64,000 nucleotides of DNA from Triglochin maritima. Taxonomy: Eukaryota > Streptophyta > Magnoliopsida > Alismatales > Juncaginaceae. Positions 11,615 to 24,000 of the stretch are shown here, piece after piece. The position numbers and the translations under genes were made by a program. Within the stretch, counting starts at the first letter, position 1; every line of letters begins with the position of its first letter. The notes beneath the pieces were generated by a model, which worked only from the letters and a program-made list of their open reading frames with translations, had not been told where the DNA came from and searched no databases. The stretch covers positions 35,670,201-35,734,200 of the forward strand of contig OY821771.1 of assembly GCA_963682175.1 (NCBI GenBank), written 5' to 3'.

Positions 11615-12430
11615 TACTCCAGCGTGTGGTGGTTTTAAGCAGGCAAGGAAGATTGGGGTGATCGTAGCCAGGGTGTGGTGATCGTGGCTCACGTGAGAAG
11701 TTTGCCAGAAAGGCAAGCTTGTCGTCGGAGTGATCGTTGTTGACGTTTGGAATCTTCGTTGCACAAAAAAGGTATGCCAAGTTCCATTTAAATACTCACC
11801 CGAGGTGTATGAGTGGTTGTGTTAGTCGATGGTGGTTGGTGGCTTCGTCGGAGATGGTTGTGCAGCAGGGTTGCTGCACTGTAACAGTCGATCGACGTGT
11901 GCTTTGGTTGACCGGTTGTAGTGTAAATGTGGAAATATTCTTGCACCGGTCGAACGATGCCCTTGGGCGGTCGACCGGTTAAGCATGTTAGGTAGACTCT
12001 ACTAGAACCGGTCGAACGGGGACCCCTTGTTGTTCGACCGGTTGCACTTGTAGCTAAGTCGTTTCAGGCCTAGACCATCCAAACGGTCGACCCCCTTGAG
12101 ATCTTGTTCGACGGATGACTTAAATGAACTTGAATTTTGTTCGACCGGTTGTGAATTTAGAGAACGTAGGAAGTTCTTGATAATTTCGGTCGAACGATGC
12201 CCCTTTGTTGTTCGATCGGTTGGGCGTAATTGATTAATGTTTATCTGGCGTAGACCTTCCAAACGGTCGACCGCATGTGATCATCTGTCTGATCGATTGG
12301 TCGTTTTGTTAGTTGAACCCGGGCTTTGATCATCCAAAAGGTTGACTGCCCATGACCTTTAGTTCGACCGGTTATGTAACGGTCAAACCCATGCATGTTT
12401 CTGGAGGGAACCGGTCGACAGGTGTTGTCA
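11438..12430 (+). repeat. Truncated 3' LTR of G1 (gypsy family A type)
   Basis: It follows the tract TTTAAGGATGGTGGAT and starts TGTTAGATCCTAATCC, close to the G2 LTR start. It contains a TATA-like GGTTATAAGAGC near 11550, a CT microsatellite (about 11588-11613) and a leader like that of G2. From 11888 to 12420 it holds the GGTCGACC array, with pairs at 11948/11969 (21 bp) and 12010/12032 (22 bp). The terminal 700 or so bases of the family A LTR are absent. Not used in any coding frame. Confidence 0.78.
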
Positions 12431-14509
12431 TCTCATAATTCCCAAACTCACCAAGTCGCAAGACGAATGTCATGCAAGGGACGTGATCGATTGAAATTAT
12501 CGACATGTTGTTGGTTTGCAGTGTAAGATACATGCACATGTGGACACGTCACTTTTTTGTGCTACGAAAGTGAAGGGCACAATATTCCATTAGCAGGAGT
12601 GAGTGATTATAGTAGTGATTAATGAATAGAAGTGAACTCCGATGAGACGGCTTTGAAGGGTGATGAGAATTTTAATTTATACCACAAGTGCACGACGTCA
12701 ATGAAGACGTGGCAAGTGTGGGTCGAACAGAAGGAGGGAGAGATATTGTTATTTTTGTGATTTTCAATTAAGGAAAAAAAGAGAGAGAAATAAGGTTGGT
12801 TTGAGAGTTTTGGATTTTTTAATTTCTAAAGCAAGAACAACAAAAACAAATTAAAAATAAAGCAAAGATGGATGAGAGTCCAGCGGGTGGAGGTTTAGAT
12901 GTCGGGTTTTGTTTAGAGAAATCTGAAACTTATAATAAATCACATTAGTTATAAAGCATTACATGATAAATGATTCAACATAAACTCAAGTAATCAAAAT
13001 ATACTAACACGAAATTAAAATAATAACATCATTCTTCTTCTCGTCACCCTAAATCCGTCACCCCCACCCTTTGGAGAGAGTTAGAAACTCATGGATGGAG
13101 GGAAGGAGAAGGGGTCCTAGAGAAACTACAAAAGAAAACTAAAAACACAAAATAAACCAACAGAATTTTATTGCTAAAGCATGGAATAACAACTCGTCTT
13201 TTCTCAACATCGTTTCGGGGCTATTTATAGCCAATACAATGGACCCAAGTATAAAATATGAAAGTACACGCGTCATGACACGACTGGACAAAATTCGGGG
13301 CCACGGATCGAAAGGGGTGCGGCGGATTCGCCGCAAGTTGTATGTGATGTGCGGCGGAATCGCCGCAATTTTAGCTCTGATTGGATCCGGATTTTTCCTG
13401 TGTGTTTATGGTATGATTTAAATATCCTTTGCGCGTCTGGATTGATTTCTTTCCTTTCTTTTGAGCTCCGAATTTATTTCTTCATATATTTGGAGATCCA
13501 AATTGATTTTTCTTTAGAACTTCTCCAAAATAATATTTTGGTACTTGTAATTTGCAGTTGGGTCCTCAACCTTTTGCAATTAAGTCCCTTACTACTTTTG
13601 TGCTTAGGTCCCTGGCCTTTTTGTAATTAGGTCTTTGAATGCTTTTATGCTTGGATGAACTTCAATTTGAACCCCGATAACCTTGAACTTGGTCTTCATG
13701 ACATCAATGAGTCTCTTGCACGCGTTTATGCTCGGGATATTGGTAATTTGCATTCAGGTCCCTGTATTCTGTAAATAAGACTAAACACATACCTTAGTAG
13801 CATTTATTGATATAAAATTAATCTAAATGAAAGACATATGATGCAATGTATGCAATGGATTAGGGAGATAAACGGATTATTCGTCTAGAGGACTGTTGTC
13901 ACGTGTATATGATACATCGATGTTGTTCAAGTGTGATTGGACAGTGGACTCGAAAATTTCACAACCTTGCAAGTTCTTGAACTCGCCAATAGGTTTTTCA
14001 ACATCTTATATATAGTAAATATAGGGGTGCAAAGATTTTGGGCATGTAACCTTTTGGATTCCTTGCTATGATTCATAGCAAATATAAAGTTCCCTATGGC
14101 TATTATTACACTTGCATGAGTAAATGAAAATGTTTTTCTAGTATAAGAAGTAAATAGATATATAAATATCACATTTTGTAGAATTTTAACCTATCCCTGT
14201 TAAAAAATGAATTGGACCGTCTAAGTTCATGTTCATCTGTAGTAAGCTACGAGCTAAACCTAACTGAGAATGCTAGTGCAAATAAGGATTTGAATGATGC
14301 TTTTCGCATAATACTTTTTTGGGACCCAATATTAATGGACGTATATATTGAAGTAGATTTATTACTTATGAAATTGAGGTAATATACGTATTTTTACATC
14401 TCCTTCGTATAACAAACTGAAGCTGACCGGGTCTGGCGTTGCTTATGAAAAACATACGCTACGCAAAACCTATATCAAAGGTTAGTTTCTATTTAAGCGA
14501 TGTGGTATA
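12431..14509. other. Non-coding stretch with a probable LTR remnant
   Basis: No coding frame is supported. Bases about 12920-13790 look like an inverted LTR: CTATTTATAG at 13212 reads as a minus-strand TATA box, and the region holds the two GC-rich palindromes described separately. It also has TE-like text such as TCCTCAACCTTTTGCAATTA near 13563. Ends and target duplications could not be fixed. The rest is AT-rich and unassigned. Confidence 0.4.
13319..13366. repeat. Two GCGGCGGAWTCGCCGC palindromes 31 bp apart
   Basis: The near-perfect palindromes GCGGCGGATTCGCCGC (13319) and GCGGCGGAATCGCCGC (13350) stand 31 bp apart, about three turns of DNA. They lie about 100 bp from the minus-strand TATA-like CTATTTATAG, on its upstream side. 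The arrangement resembles the paired palindromes of the other LTR families, with a different sequence. Confidence 0.8.
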
Positions 14510-16563
14510 TGTAACATCCCGAAACAACGGAAATTTTAATTTTTTTTCATCAAGACAATAGAAATCAATAATCAAATACGGGATTGTTACTTCTCATAAA
14601 ACATATAAGCGATGCACCATATTACATCAGAGTTTGTCAAACGATACATGATTACAACAGAACAACAAGGGAGATAAAAGTAATCATGTCGACCTCAGTG
14701 GTCCGAAAGAGAGGATCCGATCCCAAGATGCGTGCACCCGCTGATCACCACCCTACTGGATCTAATGCGGTCCTGAAAAAGATGCAACAACAATGCCTGA
14801 GTTTCCATAAGGAAACGCCGTATGCCAAACTCACTTATATGCATGCAGTAGTACAAATGAACCTATCATACTAGTAGCATGTCATGTCATTTGCAGTAAG
14901 GAAAACAGTTCCCCCGAAGGGTAACATGGGACATCAGTCCGACAATCATCATCGGGTCTCCCGAGGAGACCTACCGTAGGCACATACGATCTAACGGAAC
15001 ATGACGTGACACTCCCCACACGCGGCTACACTAATCATGGGGTTCGACAAGGAGCATCTGCCAAGTCCGCGCCATAAGAAACAGATCTGTAACTTCGTGG
15101 TCGAAACCACACCAACTGAGCTGTCGCTCGGTCGGTCCATCAATCATCATCTCAGTAGGTGGCCATCTGAGGAACATAGCCGGAACATCATCATCGGCCC
15201 ATCAATCATCATCGCCGGAACAACATCGGCGGCATCACCGGCGCTGCAACGGTGGTCCATCAATACGTCCGACACATCATCGGACGGGTCCAGACCGAAG
15301 TCTGCCAGGTCATCAGGCTCCACGAGCCGCAAACACCAACCGCGCCACTATAAAAGCAGGACAGCGACCTCCGTAGCCACATAGGCATGTAGTCACCTCA
15401 CCCAACGACAGTTGCATGCCCGCACAATCATCATACATTGGGATCCGTAGTCCCTCAGGCATGCTACTCTTCAATGAGTCCAATCAATCCATCATATTAG
15501 TCACGATCCATACATGGAGGTGACGCGTCCCAAACACCCACACTCTTCCACACGGCGGTCCCTGGGCAGGCACACGTAACGCGCCCACCGTCACCACCCG
15601 GCTCACGCACAAGGGGAGGACACGGGTTTCCGTGGACAAAGTTGGCATCCTACACATGACCAGGAATTCAGTCTTGCGCAAAAACGGTCGACCGAAAGAG
15701 GCAACCCGGTCGACCGTTTCCTCAAGGGAATCGGTCGACCGAAAGTCTGCAACGGTCGAACTCTTTACGCAAAACATAAGTCCCAACGGTCGACCGAGAT
15801 CTAGCACCAGTCGACCGAAACAAGGTCAAAATCCGGAATCTGGTCAACATAAATTCAAAACTATCGGTCGACCGACTCAGGGGTCTCGGTCGACCGAGAA
15901 TTAACAGGGCATCCTAGTAATTCTAAGTCATATAACGGTCGACCACAAACAAGCATAAAAATGCAGTACACTTAAGTTCCAGTCGACCGACCACAAGGAA
16001 CCGGTCGAACGAAAACAACCAGGCAATCAAAATACACTACATTCGGTCGACCGCCCGAAGGACCCGGTCGATCGTTGGTCGTCTTCAACCTTGCGCTAGC
16101 CAAGGTTTTAGGCAAAACTCGTCGTCGGGGAGGTCTCCGACCTCCCCCGACCGACCAACACGACCCTCACGCGAGGGTGGACAATCAAAAACACTATGAA
16201 GCTGACATACCTCAAAGAAGACGATGAAACCACCGGAGCCTCGCTCGCGCACGCTGTCTCTGAAACCTCCTCGCACGGTCGCCTCCTCGCAACGATCTCC
16301 ACACGCCTCACGCCGTACGAGCTTCTGCCTCCTCTGGTCGTCGGAAAGGAAAGGAAGGAATGAGATCAAAAGAGAGAGAGAGAGCAAAAATCAACTTCTT
16401 AAACCCAACCCTCTCCTCGCGTCAACAGTGACCAGCCCCCACACCATCACCCTACACCACCTATTCTCCTCCATTCCCATGCAACCACTGTGCCTCCCCA
16501 CTTCCCCAAGCAAAACACCTCCTTAAACACCATTAACCCCTAATCGGGTTTAGGGTTCTAACA
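14510..16563 (-). mobile_element. Solo LTR, gypsy family A, inverted
   Basis: 2054 bp, starting TGTAACATCCCGAAAC and ending TTAGGGTTCTAACA, the reverse complement of the G2 LTR ends. Flanks GTATA (14505-14509) and CTATA (16564-16568) are a target duplication with one mismatch. Internal blocks match the G2 LTR in reverse, for example the GCCGGCGATG-type repeats (about 15190-15300) and the palindrome array (15686-16075). Open frames inside are chance. Confidence 0.9.
15686..16075. repeat. GGTCGACC paired-palindrome array (six pairs)
   Basis: Starts of GGTCGACC or one-base variants form the pairs 15686/15708, 15733/15754, 15788/15809, 15866/15888, 15981/16003 and 16045/16066, plus a single at 15936. 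Within-pair spacing is 22, 21, 21, 22, 22 and 21 bp; pair-to-pair distance varies from about 47 to 115 bp. Spacers inside pairs are not conserved, so the spacing itself appears to be maintained. Confidence 0.9.
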
Positions 16564-16568
16564 CTATA

Positions 16569-18833
16569 TCCTTCTTTCTTCACGCAATTCCAACTTTGAA
16601 ATATCTTCTCACCTATTTTGATATTGAATCTTTAGAATGATCAAATAGTACACAAACGCACACAAGATGAAGATACATAAAATCCAATGAAAATGAAGAA
16701 AGAAAGTTATTATATGGTAGAGATAAATACATCCATAATGATAATAATTGCAATATAATAGTTTAAAATATATTAATGTTCTGTAAAAATGCAGCCACCT
16801 TAAATACATGCAACTAAAGTCACCTTGACATGAATACTTATATATAATTATTTATAAAATTATAAAAGGATAATAAATGTAAGAAAATGAAATGGCGTAA
16901 GGTGAGTCTTATCCAATGGTGGGCAAAAGCAACATACCCATAACGAAATAAAGATCCTTGAGGGTAATGTACGGATAGGGGCATTCTTGATGGCTTTGGG
17001 AATTATTAAAAGCGATAAGGGTCGATGTCTTCTGCCTCCTATGTTCTTATCCTTAGAGAATGGGAACACCTCTTTGATTTGTATTTTTGTTTGCAACTTT
17101 ATGTTCAAGTCATTTTCGTATGTGGACACCTAGAGTATCAACTTTTATGAATGAGAATCGTTGATGTCAATTGGAATTCTATGTCACTGTGGAAGATAAT
17201 TGTTGTGGGGTTGTGTTACTTGATTTGAGCCAATCTGTTTATGTATTGTTTCTTTTGGGATAATCTGTTGGTTTGAAGGATTTCATCATTCCACTTCATC
17301 TTAATTAATTTTAAGAATTCTAGCTTGAAGAAATGACGTCGTTTCGCGTTGGTGGTTAATTTAATTTTTGTTTTAAGTTTATGGGAAGAAATTATGCATT
17401 ACAGCTGTTGGATGCTTTCAACCCCTAATTACTTTGCAAATCCTTGCTAAATCAGATGATTTCTTTATAAACTCGATCGACCCGTTTGTTTATAACCAAT
17501 TAAGACTCTTATTTTATATCATATAACAATTGATATTATTATTGGATCATCAGCTAAGAATTGTGTTAATAGTACTTATAAAAAAAACAATTGCATTAAT
17601 AGTGTCTTGTTCTTTTTATTTTTTGGACATGGTAAAATTAGTCTATTTCGTTCTTTAGTTTCATGAGATCAAGTGAAGTGATTGCCTTCTCTCCTGTGGT
17701 CCTCTCTTTCGTATAACCAACTGCTGTAATAGAGAACATTCTTATTTATGAACGAAAGTAGATGGTGCAACCAACCTCAGTATAATATGGGCAAAATGAT
17801 AGGTTTTTGTTGTTGTTGCAAAATGGTGGCAAAATTATAGCATGTGACGTGCCATGCTTCGCCTTATCTCAACACAAGTGCCGGCCACGAACTAAAATGA
17901 TTCACTAGGTCTTATATATGTACTTAAGACCACTTCCGACATTAATATCAAATTCCAAGGTAATCATAGTTCTTAGTATCTCATTATGTTGGTATAATAA
18001 GAAACTAGTTAGCCACCATGCATTTTCTATTTTAATATGCGTGCCAATGTAGGAAAATCATGAATACAACAATATTAGTTTAAATTCCTTTAAAAACTCC
18101 CTTTTGATCAATGCAAGACTACATTCGAACACTTTTTTGCATGTGTTATGGAGAACATGTTCTAAGTCTATACAGGTGAATAATACAAGTTAAGTGGCCT
18201 TTAGATGATCACCCTTCTACTATGACACTACATGACAACTTCGATCGTCGACTGTCATTTTAAACTTCAAGTGCTTAGGTGATCAGTTCTGAACTTATGA
18301 TAGATGTAACACTGCATTAGAATATTCTAAATATTATTATTTGATCAACTTGAGATTATACTCCTCATATTTCATTCTTGATTATTACCATCTATTATCA
18401 AAAAAGAAGTTCCATTTTTGATTATCTAATAGCAAATTTTGGGGTGTGGTTGGTAAGCTAAGGTTTGAGTTGTGGGTGAGGATATGTTAATGAATCTTTG
18501 CATGTGCTAGGGGAAGGAAAAGTAGAGGGAATAAGCTCGACCAGCTAGAAAAGTATGTGTTGATCAATTCTTGATTGGGTTGCTTCCCTGTTCCTTTCCT
18601 TGTTCACCACTTCTACTCCACCATGCACAAGATCCATACCACAAGGGAACACGATTTTTATCTTGTTTGGTGTAACTTAATGCAACTAATTTATTGAAAA
18701 TCTCAAACTAATCAACTTCATGTGGTCAATACACCAAACCATTTTACCATTTTTTACATCTAAGATTCTAAGTGTTATTAGGTAGTTAAAAAACTACACT
18801 TATAGATTAATTTGCAAAGATGTGATAGTTGAT
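16569..18833. other. Intergenic, nothing recognised
   Basis: AT-rich sequence. Short open frames on both strands show no recognisable domain, and no tRNA, rRNA or terminal-repeat structure is seen. It is flanked by the inverted family A LTR on the left and the G2 5' LTR on the right. Confidence 0.5.
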
Positions 18834-20896
18834 TGTTATGTCCCTAACCCTAATTAGGGTGCTAATGAGGGTTTTGGGGTGGGTTTACATAGGAAATGGG
18901 AGGATGAACATGGGCGGGTAGGGTGATGGTGTAGGGGATGGTGAGGTGATGGGTGGTGTGGGTTTTTAAAGCAAAAACCTATATCTCTCTCTCTCACACA
19001 CACACATTTGCTCCTCTCACATTCTTCTTCCCTTTTTCCGGCAAACCAGAGGTTGTGGATACGACTCTAGCGAGTGGAGTCGAGCACGGTGTTGCGGGGG
19101 TGCGGACGTGAGGTGCGTTGGAGCGGAGGTTGCTGTCGGGCGTCGACGTCGAGCAAATCTCTGGCGTGCTCCATCTTGTCTTGAGGTATGTCGGTTCAAT
19201 AGCTTGGTTTTGTTGCTCACCATGATGGTTGGAAGTTGTGGTCGGTCGCGGGAGGTCGGAGACCTCGCCGACGGCGAGAAACGACGTAAAATCCTCGGCA
19301 GGCGCGAGGTTGCTGTCGACTAACGGTTGACCGGTTTACTATTTTTACCCGACTTTAACCATCACCGGTCGAACAATGCCTTGTGGCGGTCTACCGGTTG
19401 CATGTGCTGGTGGGTCGGAGGTTTGCTTGTTAGTTTTCGGTCGATCGTTCCTATTTTTGGGTTCGACTGGAACTTAAGTGAACTTGATTATATTGCATGA
19501 TGTTCGACCGATTATTTATCTTGTTCGATCGATTTATGACCTAGACTATTAGGATGCCCCTGATAGTTTTCGGTCGACCGGGACCCCTGAGTCGATCGAC
19601 CGATTAGACTTGTATGATTTTGACCAGACTCTGGATTTTAACCCCGTATTCGGCCGACCGGTTTTAGATTGTTGTTCAACTATTGGGACTTAAGTGATGC
19701 GCAAAGAGTTCGACCGTTGTAGACTTTTTGTCAACCAAACCTATTGGGAACGGTCGACCGGATATCCTTTTTCAGTCGACCGTTTGTGCGCTGAACCGAA
19801 TTCCCAGTACTTGTGATGTATCAACTCTGTCCATGGAAACCCGTATCCTCGCTTAGAGCGTGAGCCAGGAGGTGGCAGCGGGTACGTTGCTCGTGCCTGC
19901 CCAGCGACCGTCGTGTGGAAGAGTGTGGACACTTGGGTAGCAAACCTGAGGGATCGCGGATCCCAATACATGTTGATGCATGGCTCGTGGAGCATGATGA
20001 TCCTGCAGACTACGGTCTGAACCTGTCCGATGTTGTGTCAGACGTATGTTGTACCGCCGAGGTTGTGCCGGCGATGCCGCCGAGGGTTTTGCCGGCGATG
20101 ATGGTGTCGATGATGTTCCGGCTTGTGGTTGTGTCATCCAATGTTGTGCCGGACGTATGTTGTACCGCCGATGTTGTGTCGCCGATGTTGTTCCGGCGAT
20201 GATTTCTCGATTGGGTTCCTATCGGGGAATGTTTTGACCGACCGGGCTACGACTCTGTTGGGGTGGTGTAGACCACAAGGTTACCTTGCGCGAAAGTGCA
20301 GACGCTCCTCACCGATCTCTTTGGCTCAAGTAGTTACGTGTGGGGGTGCGTTGCGTACTGTCTGTAAGACTGTATGTGCCTACGGTAGGCTTCTGAGGGA
20401 TATCCGTTGTTGTTGCTGGACTGATGTCCTTGTTGACCCTATGAGGGTATTTGTTGTTGTCGAGAGACTGAGGTCTTGTTTTAGCCTTAGAAGGGATTCT
20501 GTGCATTGCAAATGATGATATGACATGCTACTAGTATGATAAGTTCATTACCGTACAATTGCATTCATATAGGTGAGCTTGGCATACATGGTTTCCTAAT
20601 GGGAAACTCAGGCATTGTTGTTTGATTCATGTTTCAGGACCGCAGTAGGTTCTGTCGGGTGGTGACAGCGGGCACACACATTTTGCGACCAGGATCCTCT
20701 TCGGACTCTTCAGGTGATCCTGATTAGTTGTACATGTCTTTCGTTGTATTGTTGTAGTCATGTCTTTTGACAAACTCTGTTGTATTTTGGTGCACCGACT
20801 GTTGATTTATATGAGTAACATTCATGTTGATGAGTTTTATATGGTGATCTTTTGGTTGTTTAAAATTTTAAATTTCCACTGTTTTGAGATGTTACA
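18834..20896 (+). repeat. 5' LTR of G2 (family A)
   Basis: 2063 bp, from TGTTATGTCCC to GAGATGTTACA. A TATA-like TTTTTAAAGC lies near 18963, only 130 bp into the LTR, so most of it would be transcribed as R/U5. Next come CT and CA microsatellites (about 18983-19008), the GGTCGACC array (19325-19790) and degenerate repeats rich in GCCGGCGATG (20030-20205). Translated frames across these repeats are not genes. Confidence 0.92.
19325..19790. repeat. GGTCGACC palindrome array in the G2 5' LTR
   Basis: About a dozen palindromes or degenerate versions, often in pairs about 21 bp apart. One pair near 19366 (GGTCGAAC) and 19387 (GGTCTACC) matches the homologous pair 34938/34959 in the 3' LTR, where the second site is intact GGTCGACC. 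The paired plan is kept between the two LTRs while single bases differ. Confidence 0.85.
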
Positions 20897-20899
20897 TCT

Positions 20900-20912
20900 T
20901 GGTATCAGAGTG
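20900..20912 (+). promoter_or_regulatory. Primer binding site for initiator tRNA-Met (G2)
   Basis: TGGTATCAGAG starts four bases after the LTR end TTACA. It is complementary to the 3' end of plant initiator methionine tRNA, the usual first-strand primer of Tekay-type chromoviruses. The following base is T where C is usual. Confidence 0.88.
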
Positions 20913-21023
20913 GTCGGTTCCTATGTGTGCCTCCCAAACAAATCACCCCGGTGTAGTAGTGTTAGGTTGCACTTTACATTTATCATGCATTCATCGCTGA
21001 TCTTGAGTTGTTTCTTGTGCCAG

Positions 21024-24000
21024 ATGCCTCCGAGACGTGTGAGGAACGCCGCGAATGAGCGCAGTGCCAGTGATGCCACTGAGGGTGCTACCTGGGATAG
21101 GTTGGGCGAGTTCCTCGAGTGTCAGGCGGCGAGGGCAGAGCAGACAGGGACAGGTGCGGAGCATGATAGCTTTATAAGGCAGCACCCACCTAGTTTTGAT
21201 GGTAGGAGTGACCCTAAGGCTGCAGAGGACTGTGTTTTTAAGATCCAGAGGATTTTCCGGAGCGGATGGTGGACCTGGCCACCTATGTGCTGGATGGAGA
21301 GGCAGCAAACTGGTGGAGGACCACATCTCCAGTGGTGTTTGCCGACCGAGATGACGTGGGCTGGGAGGAATTCTTTGAGGAGTTCTACCAGTAGTTCTTT
21401 CCGCAGCACGTCAGAGACAGGAAGAAGGAGGAGTTCTTGGCCCTCGAGTAGAAGGAGATGTCATTGGCTAGCTACATCAGCATGTTTAATGCCCTGGAGC
21501 GTTATTGTTCTGAGACATATGTGACACCCGAGCAGAGAGCGCGAAAGTTCATCAAGGGGCTGAGGAAGCAGCTCAGGTCGCGTGTGACTACCAGCATGCC
21601 GCAGAACCTGGCAGATAAGGTGAAGTTTGCAACCATCATCGACTCGGACTATCAGAAGCATTACCAGGAGGTGCGGAAGTCGCATGTGAGCATGGGAGGA
21701 CGTGCAGTTGGACGTTCCACTAGGAACCCGGGCAAGAGGCCCCGGGTTGATGGAGGAGGAGCACGCCAGTCTGGTGTGTGCAGTACCTGCGGGAGATCTC
21801 ATCCGGGTCAGGAGTGCCCCCGGCGTACCGGTGCATGCTTGGGATGCGGTCAGATGGACCATTATATTCGGGATTGCCCGAGCAGGCAGGACGAGCAGAG
21901 CAGGAGGCCGGGACCGCCAGTCACTAGGAGGAGCGGGGGCAGCAGGTCCGTCGTTCCGCAGGGCCAGACCAGGAGGGCTGGGCGAGTCTTCACCGTCCGG
22001 GCTGAGGAAGTGAATGACTCCAACACTATCGTGGAATGTACTCTTGTTTCAGGTTTGGTTGCTTGTGTTTTATTTGATTGCGGCGCCGCACACTCCTTCA
22101 TTTCAGAGAAGTTTGTTGGCGAGTTAGATCGAACCCCTGAGCTACTGATTGATTTGTTGGAAGTCAGTACGCCCATGGGTGAGGTGGGCACTGTGGGGAG
22201 CTTTCTCCCCGGCACCACAGTTGTTTCGGGAGACCATGATTTTCTGACAGATCTAGTCTTGCTACCGATGGAGGACTTTGACGTCATACTGGGGATGGAC
22301 TGGCTGTCATAGTACGATGTGCGAGTCTTTTTCCGTGAGAAGAAAATCCTTATTCCGAGGAAGGATGTGCCCGATGTGTTGATCAAAGCGTCGAGGAGTA
22401 GAGGAGGTCGTCTCATTGTGTCTGCAGTTAAGGCACATAGGCTGATGCAGTAGGGTCGCAGAGCGTTTATGGTGACCTTGGTGTTTCCAGAGGTGTTTCT
22501 TGCAGAGATTCCTCGTTTACCGCCGCACCGAGAGATCGAGTTCGGCATTGAATTAGTGGCCGACACGACACCCTAGTGGAAGGCTCCGTATCAGATGGCA
22601 CCTGCAGAGTTGACAGAGCTGAAGAAGCAATTGTAGGAGTTGATGGGCTCCGGGTTTATCCGACCGAGTGTCTCACCTTGGGGAGCGCGTGTGTTTTTCA
22701 TGAAGAAGAATGATGGGTCGTTACGGATGTGCATTGACTACAGGATGTTGATCAAGGTTATCGTCAGGAATCGGTACCATTTGCCCATTATCGAGGATCT
22801 GTTTGATCAGTTGTAGACGGCGAGAGTGTTCTCGAAGATAGATCTGCGTTCAGGTTATCACCAATTACGGATCAGAGAGGCAGATGTTCAAAAGACAGCC
22901 TTCAGAACGCGGTACAGGCACTACGAGTTCTTGGTGATACCGTTTGGACTGACGAATGCACCTACAACATTCATGGACCTGATGAATAGGACCTTTCAGT
23001 CGTACCTCGACAGATTCGTTATCATCTTTGGGATGACATCTTAGTGTACTCGACTGACAGGGAGCAACGTCGGGAGCACCTGAGGATTGTGCTTGGCATC
23101 TTGAGGGATCAGCAGCTCTATGCCAAGTACACTAAGTGTGAGTTTTGGTTAGATCAGGTGACATTTCTGGGGCACATTGTGTCAGCGGATGGGATTTCGG
23201 TGGATCCGGCAAAGGTTGAGGTTGTGACTCAGTGGGGGGGCTCGACAAGCGTGACAGAGACCAGGAGCTTCGTGGGACTAACTGGGTATTACAGAAGGTT
23301 CATTCATGATTTCTCCAGGCTTTCTTCACCGCTGACAGCGTTGACACAGAAGGCCGTCAAGTTTTTTTGGTCCCAGAAGTGCGAGGACAGTTTCCAAGAG
23401 TTGAAGAGGCGACTGACGACAACACTGATTCTGACGCTACCGAGTGGTAGCAGAGGCTATGTGATTTACAGTATGCGTCTGAGATTGGTTTGGGTTGTGT
23501 ACTAATGCAGCACGGGGAGGTGGTCACGTATGCTTCTAGGCAGTTGAAGGTGCACGAGAAAAACTACCATACTCATGATTTGGAGTTAGCAGCGGTGGTT
23601 CACGCGTTGAAGACCTGGCATCATTATCTTTATGGAGAGCAGTTCGAGGTCTTCACAGATCATCAGATCCTGAAGTATTTATTCTCGCAGAAGGAGCTGA
23701 ATATGAGGCAGCGCAGATGGCTCGAGTTCATTAAGGATTACGACTTCACCATCTCCTATCATCCGGGGAAGACGAATTCGGTTGCAGATGCACTGTGCAG
23801 GAAGGTAGAGGTGTCAGTTGCGAGTTTGTGCATTCAAGAGTGGAGGCTACTCGAGACATTGTCAGAGTGGAGGCTGTTCACAGAGGGCTCTGAGAGGGCA
23901 GTGATTACTGGGATTCGGGTGGAGCCACAGACCGTCTCGCGAGTTGTGCAGGCTCAGCATGATGATGAGGAGTTAGCTGGTCTGCTACAGTTGGCTCGCA

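Larger units (their letters stand above)
2296..12430 (+). mobile_element. G1: decayed Ty3/gypsy chromovirus, interrupted by three solo LTRs
   Basis: One gypsy element in pieces: gag 2328-2697, gag end and protease start 4824-5443, protease end to integrase start 6966-8937, integrase core to chromodomain-like end 10486-11426, then a truncated 3' LTR from 11438. Comparison with G2 (21024-25320) gives the order. The 5' LTR, primer site and first 45 or so gag residues are missing. The insertions between the pieces are solo LTRs of families B, B and C; two have perfect 5-bp target duplications. The right boundary is approximate, because the LTR loses similarity to family A after about 12425. Confidence 0.85.

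Noticed and set aside
16860..17129. 89-codon minus-strand frame
   Set aside because: No recognisable domain, and no promoter, splice or repeat context to support a gene.
18829..18833. Target duplication of G2
   Set aside because: TTGAT before the 5' LTR and ATTAG after the 3' LTR do not match in any register of one or two bases.
20760..21524. 254-codon frame read as a single protein
   Set aside because: It begins inside the LTR before the primer site and ends in a frame-shifted part of gag. Only 21024-21262 is real gag in this frame.
21862..22566. 234-codon minus-strand frame
   Set aside because: Antisense shadow of G2 gag-protease; the plus strand has zinc knuckle and protease motifs.
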